64,000 nucleotides of DNA from Lacipirellula parvula (GTDB taxonomy: Bacteria; Planctomycetota; Planctomycetia; Pirellulales; Lacipirellulaceae), in the NCBI RefSeq assembly GCF_009177095.1, contig NZ_AP021861.1:434001-498000 (forward strand). The letters are read 5' to 3'. Each line of letters begins with the position of its first letter. Position 1 is the stretch's first letter. A model generated the notes under the pieces. It saw only the letters and a program-made list of their open reading frames with translations, did not search any database and was not told where the DNA came from. A program made the translations under genes and the position numbers. Positions 7,270 through 15,374 of the stretch are shown one piece after another.

Positions 7270-7582
7270 GATTCGCTCCTCGTGGGGGCTGCGAGGACCA
7301 CGGTTATCCCCACTGTGGTTGCGGCTATTCGCAATAGCCGTGCCATCTGTGCAAATGCGGGAAAACCAGGGGTTTTTCGCGTGATGGGCGCGTTTGACGT
7401 CATGGGTGCGGCCGGCCGTCGGACAATAAATTTGCCTCGGCGACTACAAAGTTTCCCGGGCGTGGAGAGTGGGGAGGAGCGAGCGATTCGGAATGCCGAA
7501 AGGGAGCGGGCGTTTCTGCGAGAAACACGGCCTGCACCGCTGATCGCGACGCCCTGGCGCCGAAAGTGCGTTTGAAGCCGGT
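7270..7582. other. Divergent intergenic region with small hairpins
   Basis: This 313-base gap separates the leftward peroxiredoxin operon from the rightward HlyD gene and must contain both promoters. Two short inverted repeats lie near the peroxiredoxin side: ACCACGG...ACTGTGGT around 7300 and CGGCTATT/AATAGCCG at 7322-7340. They would lie in the peroxiredoxin leader. No known regulator site was recognised. Confidence 0.4.
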
Positions 7583-9187
7583 ATGAACACTTCATCCACC
7601 ACCAGCAGCGTCGCTTCCGCCCCAGTCGCTCCCGCTCAGTTGGCGCCGAGCACGCCGGTTCCGGTGACGCCGAGCGCGCCGGCTCCGGTCGCGCCGGTTC
7701 GCAAGGGTGTGGAAAAGCCGTCGTGGCTTTCGGGGAGAGGCGCCATGCCAGTTGATGCGGCTGCCGAGCCGAGCGACGCCGGCGCCACGCCGAAGCGGAT
7801 GGCGCTCTACATCGCGCTGGCCATCGCGGCGACGGTGCTGATGCTGTACTTCATCGTGCCGGTGGTGCGGACGGCGTTCACCACGGTGTCGACTGACGAC
7901 GCCTACGTGAACGGCCACGTGACTTTTGTGGCGCCGCGCGTCGGCGGGCAGGTGACGCGCGTGCTGGTGGATGACAACATTCGCGTGAAGCGAGGCGACG
8001 TGTTGGTGGAGCTCGATCGCGAGCCGTACCTGGTCGCACTCGAAATCAAGAAGGCGGCGTTGAAGGCGGCCGAAGCAGAGTTGGTGGTAGCTCAGGCGAA
8101 CGTGCGAGGTTTGGAAGCGGCCATTCGCTCGGAACGTTGGCAGCTGGAAACTTCAATGGAACAAGTGGCGACGCAGATCGCGAACTTGCACGCGAATGTG
8201 GCGACCTACAAGAGCAACATCGCCACCCGTGACCTCGGGCTGGTGAATCTGCACCGCGCTGAGCGATTGGCCCCGAAGGGGGCGATCAGCCAGGAAGAGC
8301 TGGACGAGCGGATCGAGCAAACGCGGGTCGATGAGGCGAGCGTTGAGCAAGCGCTGCAGAATGTTTACGCCACGCGGGTGGCCCTTGGCCTGTCGGCGAA
8401 GCCGGCGGCAGGAAGCGAGCTCGACGATACGCCGGCCGATTTGGTGCAAACCTTCTCGCAAGTGCGGGCGGCGCTGGCGAGCATGATCGAGACGATGGCT
8501 CAAATCGGGCTGCCGCTGGCGAGCGTCGATGCGACGCCGGAGGCGGTGCTCGAGCAGTTCCATCTGTGGGACCAAAAGGGTGATGCTAATCGCGTGCTGG
8601 AGGAGCTTGTTCCCGAATCGCCTGAGGTGAAGCAAGCCGAGGCGAACGTGCTGCAGGCTCGCCGCGATCTGGAGCAGGCGGAGCTCGACCTCCGCTACTG
8701 CACGGTAGTGAGCGATATCGACGGCGTCGTCACGCGTCGCAATGTGAACCCCGGCAACAACGTGACGGCGGGCCAGAGCTTGATGGCGGTCCGCTCGCTC
8801 ACCGAGATCTGGGTCGACGCGAACTTCAAGGAGACGCAACTCGCGAATCTGCGGATCGGCCAGCCGGTGTCGCTGGAGGTCGATATGTACGGCGGGCGTC
8901 GCGAGTTCAAGGGACGCATCAGTGGCTTCGAGATGGGAACCGGGCAGACGCTGGCCTTGCTGCCGCCGCAGAATGCGACGGGCAACTTCGTGAAGATCGT
9001 GCAGCGGCTGCCGGTGCGGATTGACCTGGTCGACTACGACCCGGACGTGGCGCCGTTGTTCGTGGGGCTGTCGGTCGAGCCGTACGTTTACTATCGGAAA
9101 GAGGCGACGGGGCCGAACGCCGGAAAGTTCCTGCAGTATCCGCTGCAGCTGCCGACGGCGGCGGTTGATCCGACTCCGGGCGGCTAG
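7583..9187 (+). CDS. HlyD/EmrA-family membrane fusion (periplasmic adaptor) protein
   Basis: A 534-residue adaptor. A proline/alanine-rich cytoplasmic tail of about 70 residues precedes one membrane segment (about 73-95). The first barrel-sandwich half follows (STDDAYVNGHVTFVAPRVGG, about 104-123), then a long alpha-hairpin. The second lipoyl half is RNVNPGNNVTAGQSLMAVRS, followed by WVDANFKETQLANL, typical of EmrA. The protein would link an inner-membrane MFS pump to an outer-membrane channel. The likely partner is the EmrB-type gene at 15375, 6 kb downstream with other genes between. The N-terminal tail is longer than in EmrA. Confidence 0.9.
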   Translation: MNTSSTTSSVASAPVAPAQLAPSTPVPVTPSAPAPVAPVRKGVEKPSWLSGRGAMPVDAAAEPSDAGATPKRMALYIALAIAATVLMLYFIVPVVRTAFTTVSTDDAYVNGHVTFVAPRVGGQVTRVLVDDNIRVKRGDVLVELDREPYLVALEIKKAALKAAEAELVVAQANVRGLEAAIRSERWQLETSMEQVATQIANLHANVATYKSNIATRDLGLVNLHRAERLAPKGAISQEELDERIEQTRVDEASVEQALQNVYATRVALGLSAKPAAGSELDDTPADLVQTFSQVRAALASMIETMAQIGLPLASVDATPEAVLEQFHLWDQKGDANRVLEELVPESPEVKQAEANVLQARRDLEQAELDLRYCTVVSDIDGVVTRRNVNPGNNVTAGQSLMAVRSLTEIWVDANFKETQLANLRIGQPVSLEVDMYGGRREFKGRISGFEMGTGQTLALLPPQNATGNFVKIVQRLPVRIDLVDYDPDVAPLFVGLSVEPYVYYRKEATGPNAGKFLQYPLQLPTAAVDPTPGG

Positions 9188-9220
9188 TTGAGCGAAATGC
9201 GAGGTGTTCGTGCGAGGTTT

Positions 9221-9311
9221 TGTGGGAGGGGTCTCCGACCCCGAAGCGACGCGGAGTGACCATCACCGCTTGTGGTGGTGAGAGTAATCGGCGTCGGAGA
9301 CGCCTCCCACA
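9221..9311. repeat. 91-bp palindromic intergenic repeat, copy 1
   Basis: The arms are TGTGGGAGGGGTCTCCGACC (left) and the near reverse complement ending GGAGACGCCTCCCACA (right). It lies between convergent genes (HlyD rightward, response regulator leftward), where a hairpin could act as a two-way transcription end. A second copy of equal length in opposite orientation is at 17038-17128. Confidence 0.85.
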
Positions 9312-9326
9312 GAGCGGTTTGCAAGT

Positions 9327-10772
9327 TCAGCCCTCGTCCGACGACTCGACCGCGTGCGTCACTTGCAGCCCGAGGTCGCGGAGTTTCATCCGCAGCGTTT
9401 GTCGCGCGATGCCGAGAATCTTTGCTGCTTGGTGTTGGTTGCCGTTGGTGTGCTCCAGCACGCGGGCCAGCAGCACGCGATCGACGAGCCCGTGAACCTC
9501 GGCGTAGAGGTTCGCCATCTCCGGCGTGAGTCGTTCGGCAATGAGCTCATCGAGCGGGAAGCCGCCCGTTGAGCTGCCGCTCGCTTCGGCTGGCGTCGCG
9601 GCGCTAGGGGCGAGTTCTGGCAAGAAGCTATCGAGCAGCGTCGGGCCGCTGGCTCGCAGCAGCGCTTGCTTGAGGACGCTCTGCAGTTCGCGAATGTTGC
9701 CGGGCCATGAATACGCAGAGAGCCGGGCCATCGCTTCGGGCGAGATCTCGCGAATGTCGCGCCCCAGCTCTTGCGAGAACTTGCGCACGTAGAAATGAAC
9801 GAGCGTCGCCACGTCGCCGTCTCGCTCGCGGAGCGCCGGCAAGCGGATCGTGAACACGCCGAGGCGGTAATAGAGGTCGGCCCGAAATTTTCCCTCCTCC
9901 GACCATGCCTTCAAATCACGATGCGTTGCGGCAATCAGCCGCACGTCGGTGCGTACCGTCTCGCCGCCGCCGACGCGTTCGAACTCTTGCTCTTGGATCA
10001 GCCGCAAGATTTTTGCTTGCAGCGCGATCGGCATATCGCCAATCTCGTCGAGGAAGAGCGTGCCGCCGTTGCACTGTTCGAACTTGCCGATGCGGCGGCG
10101 ATCGGCGCCGGTGAAGGCCCCCTTCTCGTGGCCGAAGAGCTCGCTCTCCAGCAGGTTCTCGGGAATGGCTGCGCAGTTGAGCGCCAGAAACGGCCCCTTC
10201 GAGCGGGCGCCATGTTGGTAAACGGCGCGGGCGACGAGTTCCTTGCCGGTGCCGCTTTCGCCGGTGATCAGCACCGGCACGTCTTGCGCTGCGACGCGGC
10301 CGATCGACTTGTAAACGTCGAGCATTGCCGCACACCCGCCGACTATGGCGCCGTCGACGTCGTCCGCGGGAAGCTCCTGCGCCATCACGGCTGGTTGCCG
10401 CATGCGACGGGAAACCTCGACCGCCTCGCCGACGACGCGGCGGAGTTCGTTCAAATTGAGAGGTTTGAACAGGTATTCGAACGCCCCCAGCTTCATCGCC
10501 TCGATGGCGAGCTCGGCGCCCTTGGTCATCGTGATAAAGATCACGGGAATGCGCGCGTCGAGGGCTTTGATCTGCAAATAGACGTCGAGACCCGACTGGT
10601 CCGGCAGGCGAACATCAAGCAGAATGACGTCGGGCGGATCGTTCGCAATTTGCGCCAACCCCGCTGCGCCGGTGTGAGCAATGTCAACGCGATGCGTCGG
10701 AGCCGCGAATGCCTGCTTGACTTGTTCGGGAACGAGCGCGACGTCGTCGTCGATCAGCAGCAGGTGGGCCAT
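9327..10772 (-). CDS. Sigma-54-dependent response regulator (NtrC family)
   Basis: The start is the ATG at 10772 (MAHLLLIDDD), giving 481 residues; the frame upstream of it is open but has no homology. Order: receiver domain with Asp53 in ILLDVRLP; AAA+ sigma-54 interaction domain with GESGTGKE (Walker A), GAFTGA (sigma-54 contact loop) and GGTLFLDEIGD (Walker B); C-terminal Fis-type helix-turn-helix (NQHQAAKILGIARQTLRMKL). It activates sigma-54 promoters when phosphorylated. It is divergent from the hybrid kinase at 10894, its probable partner. Target genes are unknown; the adjacent efflux and oxalate decarboxylase genes are candidates. Confidence 0.93.
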   Translation of the reverse strand: MAHLLLIDDDVALVPEQVKQAFAAPTHRVDIAHTGAAGLAQIANDPPDVILLDVRLPDQSGLDVYLQIKALDARIPVIFITMTKGAELAIEAMKLGAFEYLFKPLNLNELRRVVGEAVEVSRRMRQPAVMAQELPADDVDGAIVGGCAAMLDVYKSIGRVAAQDVPVLITGESGTGKELVARAVYQHGARSKGPFLALNCAAIPENLLESELFGHEKGAFTGADRRRIGKFEQCNGGTLFLDEIGDMPIALQAKILRLIQEQEFERVGGGETVRTDVRLIAATHRDLKAWSEEGKFRADLYYRLGVFTIRLPALRERDGDVATLVHFYVRKFSQELGRDIREISPEAMARLSAYSWPGNIRELQSVLKQALLRASGPTLLDSFLPELAPSAATPAEASGSSTGGFPLDELIAERLTPEMANLYAEVHGLVDRVLLARVLEHTNGNQHQAAKILGIARQTLRMKLRDLGLQVTHAVESSDEG

Positions 10773-10893
10773 GAAGGTTCTCTTAGCGGTGGGCGCGCAG
10801 CGGTGGCGTTGCCGCCTGCAGTATTGTCCTGGGCCGGCGGTGCGTTGTCTAGCGTTGCAGTGGGAGTTCGCATCTAACAACGGTTGAGTCACT

Positions 10894-13305
10894 ATGGCGC
10901 CATCTTGGCTGCGTAATTTGCGGCTGCGGCATTTCTTCGATCAGTCGCACGAGAGTCCGCGCTCTCAAGCGACCGCGTATGTGACGGCGCTCATCGCGAC
11001 CGCGTTCGGACTGCTGCTGCGCTACTGGCTCGCCCCTCACATCGGCGAGCGCGGACTCTACAGCACCTTTCTGCCGTCGGTGATTTTCGCGGCTTACTTC
11101 GGCGGGCTCTGGCCGGGATTGTTGGTGACGTTTCTCTGCGCGTTGCTGGGGCACTTTCTGCTCGACGATTTCCTGACGGAGTCGTTGGACGGAGCGGTCG
11201 GCGAGACGGTGGCGCTCGTGCTGTTCGTCATCACCGGCGTCTTCATCAGCGCCATGAGCGAAGCGCTCCATCGGGCCCAACGGCGGTTGCTTGCCGAGGC
11301 GCGGCTGCGCGCCGACGAAGCGCTGCGGCAAACGGAAGAGCGGTTTCGCTACCTCGTGACGAACTCGTCCGACGTCATCAGCGTGTTCGACGCTGAGGGG
11401 AATATTCTCTACCAGACGCCGTCGGTCGAGCGCGTGTTGGGGATTGCGGCCGACGAATTCATTGGGAAGAACATTTATCGCGACGAGATTATTCACCCCG
11501 ACGATTTACCGCGGAAGCAAGAGTTTTTCGAGCGGTTACTCGCGTCGCCGCAGGAACTGATCAAAGTGGAATGCCGGCTGCGGACCGCGACCGGGTCGTG
11601 GCGGAACGTCGAGGCGATCGGCCAGAACCTGCTGGCCGATGCGACGGTGGCGGGGATCGTCGCCAACTATCGCGACGTCACCGAGCGAGTCGCCTTCGCG
11701 ACGGAACTGCTGCATGCGAAGGAAACCGCCGAGCAAGCCAATCGTGCGAAGGGCGAGTTTCTGGCGAACGTCAGCCACGAGATTCGCACGCCGATGAACG
11801 CGATCATCGGCATGACGGAACTGACGCTCGATACGCGGCTCGAACCGAATCAAAAGCAGTATCTCGAAACCGTCAAATCGTCGGCTGACAACCTGCTGGT
11901 GATCATCAATGACCTACTCGATTTTTCGAAGATCGAAGCTGGCAAGGTCGAACTCGAGCAGGTTGCGTTCTCGCTACGTTCGATGATCGACGAGACGATT
12001 CGTACGCTTGCCGTGCGGGCTGATCGGAAGGGGCTGCCGCTCGCCGTGTCGGTGGATGCGGACGTTCCGGACAGGCTTCTTGGCGACGTTGGCCGTTTGC
12101 GGCAAGTGGTGATCAACCTTGTCGGCAACGCGATCAAGTTCACTGAGCGCGGCGAGGTCGCGGTCGGCGTGGAACTGGCCGGCGACGACGAGGCGTCGAG
12201 CGACACGCGAAGAATTCGCTTCACCGTTACCGATACCGGCATCGGCATCCCGTCTGAAAAGCTGGCTGCGATCTTCTTGCCGTTCGAGCAGGAGGATACG
12301 TCGACTACCCGCAAGTACGGCGGGACGGGGTTGGGACTGACGATTGCCGCCCAATTGGTGGAACTGATGGGGGGCTATATCTCGGTCGAGAGCGTCGCCG
12401 GCGCGGGGAGCTCGTTTGCGTTCACTGCGTCGCTGCTGATCGACGCCAGCGAGCCGGCACCGGTTGAGCTGCCGACGCCGGATGCTCTTACGCTTCCCGG
12501 CGGTTCGGTTGCCGCCCAGCGCTCGCTAAAGATTCTGGTCGCCGAGGACAACGAGTTCAATTCGCAGTTGATGGAGCAATTGCTCCGCCAGCGCGGCCAC
12601 GGAGTGACGCTGGCCCGCAACGGTCGCGAGGCGTTGACGCTTGCGTCGAACGGTGCGTTCGACCTGTTGCTGCTCGATCTCCACATGCCGGAGCTCGATG
12701 GCTTTCAGGTCGTTGCGGCGATTCGCGCGGCGGAAGCGGGGACCAAACGACGGCTACCGATTTTCGCGCTTACCGCTCGCTCGGGAACGGAGGATCGCGA
12801 TCGGTGCCTCGCGGCGGGGATGGATGGGTTTCTCACGAAGCCGATCCGTGGCGAGGCGCTCAACGCAGCGTTGGCGACTTTTACTAGTACGAACACGATC
12901 GCCGCGCCTGCTTCGCCCGCAGTGGAGCAGAAGAACGCACCGCCAGAAGTTGCCGGCGATTCGCTGCTCAACTTGGATGTGATTTCCGCGAGTTGCGGCG
13001 GGGAGCCGGCGATTTTGGAGCGGATGAAGGTCGTGTTCGCCGAGCAACTTCCGGCATTGTGGACGGGCGTTCGCGACGCCTTTAAAGTAGGCGATGCGGC
13101 GGCCCTGCGCGAGGCGGCCCACAAACTGAGCGGAATGCTTAGCGCCTTCTCCAGCATCGCGGGCAGCGTCGCGACGGCGATCGAAGAGCACGCTGCACGC
13201 AACGAACTGACTCCATGCGGCCCGCTGATGGACCGCATGGAGTCGTTGTGCCAGCAATTGCTGCGCGAAGTCAATTCGATTGATGCGACGCAACTACTTG
13301 GTTGA
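10894..13305 (+). CDS. Hybrid sensor histidine kinase with PAS, receiver and HPt domains
   Basis: An 803-residue membrane phosphorelay protein. A DUF4118-like membrane block (about residues 28-120, four helices, KdpD-like) is followed by a PAS domain (about 145-265) and a dimerisation domain with His295 in NVSHEIRTPMNAI. The ATP lid region has NAIKFTERG, DTGIGI and GGTGLGLTI. A receiver with Asp595 (LLLLDLHMP) and an HPt domain with His743 (AAHKLSGML) complete it. All phosphorelay residues are present. It is divergent from the sigma-54 regulator, with about 120 bases between the two starts. Confidence 0.93.
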   Translation: MAPSWLRNLRLRHFFDQSHESPRSQATAYVTALIATAFGLLLRYWLAPHIGERGLYSTFLPSVIFAAYFGGLWPGLLVTFLCALLGHFLLDDFLTESLDGAVGETVALVLFVITGVFISAMSEALHRAQRRLLAEARLRADEALRQTEERFRYLVTNSSDVISVFDAEGNILYQTPSVERVLGIAADEFIGKNIYRDEIIHPDDLPRKQEFFERLLASPQELIKVECRLRTATGSWRNVEAIGQNLLADATVAGIVANYRDVTERVAFATELLHAKETAEQANRAKGEFLANVSHEIRTPMNAIIGMTELTLDTRLEPNQKQYLETVKSSADNLLVIINDLLDFSKIEAGKVELEQVAFSLRSMIDETIRTLAVRADRKGLPLAVSVDADVPDRLLGDVGRLRQVVINLVGNAIKFTERGEVAVGVELAGDDEASSDTRRIRFTVTDTGIGIPSEKLAAIFLPFEQEDTSTTRKYGGTGLGLTIAAQLVELMGGYISVESVAGAGSSFAFTASLLIDASEPAPVELPTPDALTLPGGSVAAQRSLKILVAEDNEFNSQLMEQLLRQRGHGVTLARNGREALTLASNGAFDLLLLDLHMPELDGFQVVAAIRAAEAGTKRRLPIFALTARSGTEDRDRCLAAGMDGFLTKPIRGEALNAALATFTSTNTIAAPASPAVEQKNAPPEVAGDSLLNLDVISASCGGEPAILERMKVVFAEQLPALWTGVRDAFKVGDAAALREAAHKLSGMLSAFSSIAGSVATAIEEHAARNELTPCGPLMDRMESLCQQLLREVNSIDATQLLG

Positions 13306-13395
13306 CTAGGCTTTGCCCCCAAAACGCCTTCAATTGGAATTGGAACTCCGGCGCTAACGCTCGCAAGATAAGACAACGTCCCAGCGTGACGGCCG

Positions 13396-13700
13396 ACAAT
13401 AGCCCAGCAATTCACAGGATTATGCATCTGTTATCAGCCCCCGGCGGGGGCGGCATGATGTAGCCAGGGGCGTCAGCCCCTGGTTCAGCGCATCGTGATG
13501 CCCAAAGCCCCGGGAGGGGCGACACACTCCTATTTGTTGAGGACGAACAGTACCGCCCCTCACGGGGCTGAGAAAGCTGTTTGGCCCGGAGACCAGGGGC
13601 TTGCGCCCCTGGCTACATCACTCGGCCCCTTCAGGACCGGGATTGGCGGCAACCCATGCCGCTAGCAAGTACATAATCCTGTTCATTGCTGGGCTATTGT
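13396..13700. repeat. Nested intergenic repeat: 26-bp inverted ends around a GC-rich palindromic core
   Basis: The ends 13396-13421 (starting ACAATAGCCCAGCAAT) and 13675-13700 (ending ATTGCTGGGCTATTGT) are inverted copies with about two mismatches. The core (13435-13640) contains GTAGCCAGGGGCGT and its inverted partner CCCCTGGCTACATCA, and is shared with 51772-51966. A solitary copy of the end sequence occurs at about 20693-20715. No gene is present. The structure resembles a composite of two intergenic repeat families. Confidence 0.75.
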
Positions 13701-13779
13701 TGAATCTCCCTCCGGGAGAAAAAGATGCAACTCGCTCGAACAGCACTTTTGGGACAAAGCCTAGCGTGCGTGCGGATCG

Positions 13780-14955
13780 CTACCGCGTCTCTGCCGCGAC
13801 GAAGACCTCTTCATGCGGGATGTCGTCGAACGAATCGGCCGGTTGGCTGAAATTCGTCGCGAGCACATCCTTCGGATTGCCTGTGAGCCATTGCGAGATG
13901 CCGATCGAAGCGTAAACGCCGCTATTGAAACCGATCAGCAAGCGGGCGTCGCCGTCGCCGATGTTTTCGATCGAGTGGCCGTAGCCTTGCGGGATGTAGC
14001 CGACGTCGCCCGCTTCGAGAATCTCCGTGCGGAAGCGACCGTGCGAGCCGAACAGCGTAACACTCACCTTGCCTTCGACGACATATTGCCATTCGTCGGC
14101 AGTGGGGTGCCAGTGAAGTTCTCGCAAGGCGCCGGGCCGCAGGTCGAGGATGACGCCGGCCATAGTCTTCGAGATGGGAAAGTTCGTCGAATCGACGCGC
14201 CATTCTTGCCCGCCGGCGAAGACGCCGTGCGGCGGTTCGGCGAGCATGCGATACTTGTGCGTGAGCGGCGGTTGTTGCGTGCCATGCAGCGGGGCTTGCG
14301 CGACCTCCGGCGGCACGGCGCCGCGGGCGAAGTAAACCTCGCTCGTGGGGTAATCGGCCAACTGCGACTCGTCGACGCCAAGGTTCTTGGCCAAGAGCGC
14401 CTTCGGCACGTGGCCGAGCCAGTCGGTGACGCTGAAGGTGCCGAACTCCGAGAAGTAGCCGTTGTCGAAGATCAACACGAAGTGGCACGGCTCGTTGCCG
14501 AGGCATTCGAGCATGTGCCCATGGCCGCGGGGGAAGAACCAGATATCGCCCGGTTCAAAATCGTTCGTTTCGGAATTGCCCTGCGGATCGATCACCGTGG
14601 TGCGGACGCGGCCTTCGACGACGAAGGCCCACTCGGCGGCGGTCGCGTGCCAGTGCATCTCGCGCATGGCGCCTGGTTCAAGCCGCATCGAGACGCCGGC
14701 GATGCCTTTGGAGATTGGCAGCTCTTCGACGGTGACTTCTTTACCCTCGCTGTTGCCGATGATCTTGCCGACGGAACGTTCGAGGGCGAACTTGAACGTC
14801 GGGAGTTCCTTGTCGGCGAGGAGCGGATCGGGGACGTTGTTCATGAAGCTCGTATCGCCGCCGTTGGCGTCGCGGGGCGGCATTGGCGGGGCCAAGCGAC
14901 TGATCATGCGAGCGGACGGCGGGACGGCGGTCGGCGTTTCCAGGCTGGGCGACAT
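13780..14955 (-). CDS. Oxalate decarboxylase-like bicupin
   Basis: A 391-residue protein from the ATG at 14955, which has GGAGGG nine bases upstream. It has two cupin domains, each with the metal-binding first motif: REMHWHATAAEWAFV in the N-terminal half and RELHWHPTADEWQYV in the C-terminal half. The distal histidines are in GHGHMLE and GYGHSIE, so both Mn sites look intact. The family converts oxalate to formate and CO2. There is no Sec signal peptide. The sequence cannot settle decarboxylase versus oxidase, because the lid loop was not matched confidently. It converges with the hybrid kinase across the nested repeat. Confidence 0.88.
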   Translation of the reverse strand: MSPSLETPTAVPPSARMISRLAPPMPPRDANGGDTSFMNNVPDPLLADKELPTFKFALERSVGKIIGNSEGKEVTVEELPISKGIAGVSMRLEPGAMREMHWHATAAEWAFVVEGRVRTTVIDPQGNSETNDFEPGDIWFFPRGHGHMLECLGNEPCHFVLIFDNGYFSEFGTFSVTDWLGHVPKALLAKNLGVDESQLADYPTSEVYFARGAVPPEVAQAPLHGTQQPPLTHKYRMLAEPPHGVFAGGQEWRVDSTNFPISKTMAGVILDLRPGALRELHWHPTADEWQYVVEGKVSVTLFGSHGRFRTEILEAGDVGYIPQGYGHSIENIGDGDARLLIGFNSGVYASIGISQWLTGNPKDVLATNFSQPADSFDDIPHEEVFVAAETR

Positions 14956-15176
14956 GCTAAACTCCCTCCAAGTTAGTTGAGTCGGTTGGTTCGTCGCGGC
15001 TCGAAATGGTGCGGCGGCCGCGTTGACGGGACGGCCCAAGGCAAGCGTCGTGCCGATGCGGTTTTGCTTGGTTTTGGGGCGGCTTTGCGTGTGGAGAAGA
15101 TGTTGTGGCGACGAAATAGTTGTCGCGGAGGCAAGTTTTTATCCGCCGCTTGGACTGCTGCCTCGTGAATGTGAAC

Positions 15177-15254
15177 GGGTGCCACTGGCATCTTGCCAGT
15201 GAGAAGTGTCGAGCGAGTACCTGCTTCAGCACTGGCAGGATGCCAGTGGCACCC
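15177..15254. repeat. Inverted repeat with GGGTGCCACTGGCATCTTGC-type arms
   Basis: The left arm GGGTGCCACTGGCATCTTGC and the right arm ending ATGCCAGTGGCACCC form an imperfect long hairpin; a shorter CTTGCCAGTG/CACTGGCAGG pair lies inside. It sits in the 419-base gap between the oxalate decarboxylase and the EmrB-like gene, which otherwise shows no gene. Confidence 0.7.
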
Positions 15255-15374
15255 AAATGATGGCTGAGCATCGGCATCGTTGCGTGACTCTGGCCCGCGA
15301 ATTGCCTTAGCGGCGGCGGGGCCATCGCCGGTTCCCACGGCCGAGTCTTCACGACGACTTCAGGGACCTGAACT

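Noticed and set aside
10897-11496. Leftward frame inside the hybrid kinase gene
   Set aside because: High-GC shadow of the kinase membrane and PAS region, with no coherent motif.
13435-13640. CRISPR array
   Set aside because: The repeated units are palindromic and of differing length, without regular spacers; no cas genes are present.
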